9,392 nucleotides of DNA. It comes from Chloroflexota bacterium (lineage in GTDB: Bacteria > Chloroflexota > Anaerolineae > Caldilineales > Caldilineaceae). A model generated the notes under the pieces. The model saw only the letters and a program-made list of their open reading frames with translations. It ran no database searches and was not told the origin of the DNA. Where the stretch lies: NCBI GenBank assembly GCA_003577365.1, contig QEUY01000092.1:1-9392 (forward strand), read 5' to 3'. Shown here piece by piece: positions 6,340 through 9,392 of the stretch. The translations under genes and the position numbers were made by a program. Position 1 is the first letter of the stretch. Each line of letters opens with the position of its first letter.

Positions 6340-8163
6340 ATGGAGTCGAAGGCTTTCGATTTCGTGATCGGCATCGGCGGCGCGGCAGGCCAGGGGATCG
6401 CCACCCCCGGCAATATCCTGGCGCGCACCTTTGCGCGGCGCGGTATACACCTGTGCGCCTACAATGCCCATCAGTCGATCATCCGTGGCGGGCACATTCT
6501 CCTCATGCTGCGCGCCGCCGAGCACCCGATCCACAGTCACGGCGATAGCCTGGACCTGCTGCTCTGTCTGAACCAGGACACCATGAACCGCCATCTGCGC
6601 CACATGCGGGCGGGGACCTGGGTCCTCTTCAACGGCGATGACATTGTGCCCGGCGCGGCTGCCGACGGCGTACACCTCTGCCCGCTGCCGGTGGGCGAGC
6701 TCACCAACAAATCGCGCAACAAGGTGATCCAAAACACCGTGGCGCTCGGCGCGATGATGCGCATCCTGGGGCTAGACTTGGAGACGCTTGAATCGGCCCT
6801 GCAGCGTGAGTTTGGGCGCAAGGATCAGGCCATTGTCGACGAAAACCTGGGCGCAGCCCGCGCCGGCTTCGAACACGCCCAGGCCCATTTTCCCCCCCTC
6901 GAGCCGCCGATCCCCACCGGGCGACAGCCGCTGGCGATCTGGAGCGGCAACGACGCGTTAGCCATGGGCGGCGCAGCGGCAGGCGTCAAGTTCTACAGCG
7001 CCTACCCGATGAGTCCCGCCAGTGGCATCCTGCATTGGATGGCCGCCAACGCCCGCGACCTGGGGATCATCGTGCGCCAGGGTGAAGATGAGTTGGCGGT
7101 CGCCAACATGACCATCGGCGCGGGCCATGCCGGGGCGCGCGCCATGTGCGCCACCTCCGGCGGCGGCTTCGCCCTGATGACCGAAGCCATCGGCATGGCC
7201 GCCATGATGGAAGTGCCCGTGGTCTTTATCAACGTCCAGCGCGCCGGCCCTTCCACCGGCGTCCCTACCAAGACCGAGCAGGGCGACCTGTGGCAGGCGC
7301 TGGGGGCCAGCCAAGGCGACTTCGAACGGTTTATCGTGGCCCCGCACAATGCGCTGGATGCCTATCGCACCATGGCGGAGCTGTTTAACTTGGTGGACCT
7401 GGCGCAGTGCCCGGCCATCTTGATCTCCGACCTGCTGCTCTCGGAAGGCACCTTCAGCGTCGACCCCGACGCCGTTGACTTCCACCCGGTCATCGACCGC
7501 GGCGCGTTGATCACCCAAGCCGCGCCGGCAGGCACAAACGGCAGCAATGGGGATCACGGTGATCACGGCAGCAGCGGCTATCTGCGCTATCAGAACACCG
7601 AAACCGGCATCTCGCCGCGCGCCATCCCCGGACTCGAAGGCTACGTCTATGTGGCCGCCAGCGACGAACACGACGAAGACGGCGTCCTGATCAGCGACGA
7701 ATACACCAACCCCTTCAAGCGGCGCATGATGGTGGAGAAGCGCGCGCGCAAGTTCGCCCATGTCGCGCAGCAGGTCCCGGCCCCGCAGCTAGAAGGCCCC
7801 GCCGACGCCGAGGTCACGCTGATCACCTGGGGGTCGACCTGGGGCGTTGTCACAGACGCGATCAAGCAGCTCGCCCAAGAAGGCATCAGCGCCAATCACT
7901 TGCCCATCAAGTGGATCGTGCCTTTCCACGCCGACGAAGTATCTGCCATTCTTCAGCGCGCCAAACACACGATCATTGTCGAGAACAACTACTCCGGCCA
8001 GTTCGCGCGCTATCTGCGCAGCGAGACCGGCTTTGCCCCCAACGGGCACATCCGCAAGTACGACGGCGAGCCGTTCCTCCCGCACCACATCGTCGAGGGC
8101 GTCCGCCGGCAGCTTGCCGGCGAGACCACGCACGTTGTACCCGAGCAAGAGTTCCACGTCTAG
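6340..8163 (+). CDS. korA: 2-oxoacid:ferredoxin oxidoreductase, fused gamma-alpha subunit
   Basis: A 607-aa subunit of a thiamine-pyrophosphate 2-oxoacid:ferredoxin oxidoreductase, most like 2-oxoglutarate enzymes (KorA), which interconvert 2-oxoacid plus CoA with acyl-CoA, CO2 and reduced ferredoxin. Residues 1-190 form the gamma domain (VIGIGGAAGQGI near 9-20, then NAHQSIIRGG). Residues 197-375 are the alpha pyrimidine-binding domain, with Glu249/Glu251 in the QGEDELA motif, a TSGGGFALM loop and GPSTGVPTKTEQGDLWQ (303-319). Residues 490-595 are the C-terminal transketolase-like domain. The substrate-loop motif, usually YPITPS, is YPMSPAS here (222-228). Between the alpha and C-terminal domains lies a Gly/Asn/Asp/His-rich stretch (398-413). 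The start is set by AAAGGAGGT. korB follows after 13 nt, with its ribosome site (TAGGAG) overlapping this stop. Substrate assignment to 2-oxoglutarate is likely but not proven. Confidence 0.88.
   Translation: MESKAFDFVIGIGGAAGQGIATPGNILARTFARRGIHLCAYNAHQSIIRGGHILLMLRAAEHPIHSHGDSLDLLLCLNQDTMNRHLRHMRAGTWVLFNGDDIVPGAAADGVHLCPLPVGELTNKSRNKVIQNTVALGAMMRILGLDLETLESALQREFGRKDQAIVDENLGAARAGFEHAQAHFPPLEPPIPTGRQPLAIWSGNDALAMGGAAAGVKFYSAYPMSPASGILHWMAANARDLGIIVRQGEDELAVANMTIGAGHAGARAMCATSGGGFALMTEAIGMAAMMEVPVVFINVQRAGPSTGVPTKTEQGDLWQALGASQGDFERFIVAPHNALDAYRTMAELFNLVDLAQCPAILISDLLLSEGTFSVDPDAVDFHPVIDRGALITQAAPAGTNGSNGDHGDHGSSGYLRYQNTETGISPRAIPGLEGYVYVAASDEHDEDGVLISDEYTNPFKRRMMVEKRARKFAHVAQQVPAPQLEGPADAEVTLITWGSTWGVVTDAIKQLAQEGISANHLPIKWIVPFHADEVSAILQRAKHTIIVENNYSGQFARYLRSETGFAPNGHIRKYDGEPFLPHHIVEGVRRQLAGETTHVVPEQEFHV
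7552..7569 (+). repeat. Short tandem repeat in the korA linker
   Basis: GATCACGGT is followed at once by GATCACGGC: two 9-bp units differing at the last base, each encoding Asp-His-Gly. They sit in the low-complexity linker GTNGSNGDHGDHGSSG of the fused subunit, and the overlap of the units forms the palindrome GTGATCAC. The pattern is consistent with slippage in a flexible surface loop. Confidence 0.6.
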
Positions 8164-8176
8164 GAGACGCCAAGCC

Positions 8177-9094
8177 ATGACAACATCTGCTAAACCGACA
8201 ATAGGTCGTGTCGAATCCGCGGCGGTGACGCTCGATGCCAAGGATTTCAAGGGCAAAGTCAACCCCGACTGGTGTCCGGGCTGCGGCGATTTTGGCGTGC
8301 TGAACTGCGTGCAGCGGGCGTGCGCCGAGCTGGGCTTTCGGCCCCATGAGCTCCTCGTCGTCAGCGGGATCGGCTGTTCGTCCAACTTCCCCGGCTTCTT
8401 CAACGCCTACGGCATGCACACCCTGCATGGCCGCGCCCTGGCCGTCGCCACCGGCGCCAAGATGGCGAACCAAGACTTAACCGTCATTGTCACCGGCGGC
8501 GACGGCGACGGCTACGGCATCGGCGGCAATCACTTCACCCACACCGCGCGGCGCAACGTCGACCTCACCTATCTGGTCATGAACAACCAAATCTATGGCC
8601 TGACCACAGGGCAGCTTTCCCCCACCAGCCGCGAAGGCATGAAGACCAAAAGCTCGCCCTTTGGCAGCGTCGAAACGCCGGCCAACCCGATCCTCACCTC
8701 GATCATGGCGGGCGCGACTTTTGTGGCGCGCGGCTTCAGCGCCGACGGCAAACACCTGGTCGACCTGATCAAACAGGCGATCCAGCACAAGGGCTTCTCA
8801 CACATCGACATCTTCAGCCCCTGTGTCACCTTCAACCATGAAAACACCTTTGCCTTCTTCCGGCCGCGCGTCAAACACCTAGAGGACATCGGCCATGACC
8901 CCGGCGACTGGAAGGCGGCCTGTGAACGGGCCATGGAGTGGGGCGACACGATCTATACCGGCGTCTTCTACAAGACCGACGAGAAACGCTCGCTCGACGA
9001 CAAAGAGCCGGTGCTCGAAGGCGCGCCGCTGGTGCATCGCCCATTGGGGCTGAGTTCGGAACAGGCGCACAAGCTGCTGCAGCGCATGTTATAG
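8177..9094 (+). CDS. korB: 2-oxoacid:ferredoxin oxidoreductase beta subunit
   Basis: This 305-aa subunit binds thiamine pyrophosphate and one [4Fe-4S] cluster and transfers electrons to ferredoxin; it pairs with the fused subunit encoded upstream. DWCPGCGDFG (31-40) opens the conserved core, followed by GIGCSS (65-69), the HTLHGRA loop, the TPP/Mg motif GDGDGYGIGGNHF (108-120) and NNQIYGLTTGQLSPTS. Probable cluster ligands are Cys33, Cys36, Cys67 and Cys216; this spacing closely resembles that I recall for the Sulfolobus enzyme (12, 15, 46, 197). Length is normal for KorB. The frame is open far upstream inside korA, but the ATG at 8177 is chosen because GGAGA (8163-8167) lies 9 nt before it and homology begins soon after. 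Pyruvate or other 2-oxoacid-specific relatives are close, so the substrate is inferred from overall similarity. Confidence 0.93.
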   Translation: MTTSAKPTIGRVESAAVTLDAKDFKGKVNPDWCPGCGDFGVLNCVQRACAELGFRPHELLVVSGIGCSSNFPGFFNAYGMHTLHGRALAVATGAKMANQDLTVIVTGGDGDGYGIGGNHFTHTARRNVDLTYLVMNNQIYGLTTGQLSPTSREGMKTKSSPFGSVETPANPILTSIMAGATFVARGFSADGKHLVDLIKQAIQHKGFSHIDIFSPCVTFNHENTFAFFRPRVKHLEDIGHDPGDWKAACERAMEWGDTIYTGVFYKTDEKRSLDDKEPVLEGAPLVHRPLGLSSEQAHKLLQRML

Positions 9095-9166
9095 GCCGAG
9101 ACGCAGCCGAGGCACTCTGACAGGATTTTCGCCTCGCAAGGCGTAGTTGCAAGGAGTGAAGGATCG
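9095..9166 (+). other. Short korB-hemD spacer
   Basis: These 72 nt hold no clear terminator. A small hairpin is possible (CGCCT at 9130-9134, AGGCG at 9139-9143, 4-nt loop), without a T-tract after it. AAGGAG (9151-9156) and GAAGGA (9158-9163) offer ribosome binding for the next gene. No convincing promoter hexamers are seen, so read-through from korAB is plausible. Confidence 0.4.
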
Positions 9167-9392
9167 ATGCAGACGGAGACGCGGTCTGATACCCACACTG
9201 AAGTCAGTCTGGCGGGGAAGCGGGTGGCGCTGGCACGCGGGGCAGGCGAAGCGCACACGCCCGCCGAAGCGCTGCACGCCTTGGGGGCGGAGCTGGTCTT
9301 CTACCCCGTGCTCGAACGGCTGCCCCCCGCCGACCTCTCGGCCCTCGACCAGGCGCTCGACCAGGCGCTGGCGGGTCACTACACCTGGCTGC
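9167..9392 (+). CDS. hemD: Uroporphyrinogen-III synthase-like protein, N-terminal fragment
   Basis: The first 75 codons are present before the right edge. After about 14 variable residues, LAGKRVALARG begins the HemD fold: beta strand, then AEALHALGAELVFYPVLERLPPADLSALDQAL, matching the usual pattern of GKR-V-TR, a helix ending in LGAE, then a strand with P and the P--D---LD-AL segment. Family members close the linear tetrapyrrole hydroxymethylbilane to uroporphyrinogen III in heme, siroheme and cobalamin synthesis. The start is supported by AAGGAG and GAAGGA just upstream. The residues LDQALDQA come from a perfect 12-bp tandem repeat (9344-9355, 9356-9367). The 3' part is missing, so a fusion (for example to a response-regulator-like DNA-binding domain, or CobA/HemD) cannot be excluded. 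Confidence 0.72.
   Translation, partial: MQTETRSDTHTEVSLAGKRVALARGAGEAHTPAEALHALGAELVFYPVLERLPPADLSALDQALDQALAGHYTWL

Noticed and set aside
7847..8176. A 110-residue upstream extension of korB
   Set aside because: It overlaps the conserved C-terminal domain of korA in another frame and is Ser/Arg/Thr-rich shadow sequence. Homology starts after the ATG at 8177.
9344..9367. 12-bp tandem repeat at the start of hemD as a mobile or regulatory repeat
   Set aside because: It is in frame, only two copies, and encodes LDQALDQA in a helical segment; simple duplication or chance similarity is enough.

Overview
The window is GC-rich (about 60-65% by eye) bacterial DNA with ordinary, tightly packed genes. 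It carries a lipoprotein binding protein with a long Ala/Pro/Glu-rich tether, a complete quinol-linked DMSO reductase operon and a fused gamma-alpha 2-oxoacid:ferredoxin oxidoreductase. That mix would fit a facultatively or strictly anaerobic member of the Chloroflexota (Anaerolineae/Caldilineae-like). This placement is an inference from gene content and style; there is no rRNA or other marker here to fix it.

Layout. Positions 1-1823 (minus strand) hold the start of an ABC transporter operon for peptides or similar solutes: a substrate-binding lipoprotein (132-1823), then a stem-loop (82-123), then the first 18 codons of a DppB-type permease running off the left edge (1-54). A 320-bp divergent intergenic region (1824-2143) has a good minus-strand promoter, a weaker plus-strand promoter and a CRP/FNR-family-like palindrome. 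Positions 2144-6122 (plus) are dmsA-dmsB-dmsC: a Tat-exported molybdopterin catalytic subunit, a four-cluster [4Fe-4S] subunit and an eight-helix membrane quinol oxidase subunit. The operon ends at a perfect 28-bp palindrome (6134-6161). A new promoter, a leader of about 130 nt and a strong Shine-Dalgarno lead into korA-korB (6340-9094), the two subunits of a 2-oxoacid (probably 2-oxoglutarate):ferredoxin oxidoreductase. A uroporphyrinogen-III synthase-like gene (hemD, from 9167) follows and runs off the right edge.

How the genes work together. DmsC should oxidise menaquinol, DmsB should wire electrons through four clusters, and DmsA should reduce DMSO or another S- or N-oxide outside the cytoplasm. 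KorAB would interconvert a 2-oxoacid plus CoA with an acyl-CoA, exchanging electrons with ferredoxin. The two modules are separated by a terminator-like palindrome, and any functional link between them is only a guess. I found no mobile element, CRISPR array, tRNA or rRNA, and no convincing undescribed system. The points worth a second look are regulatory structures and small deviations within known families.
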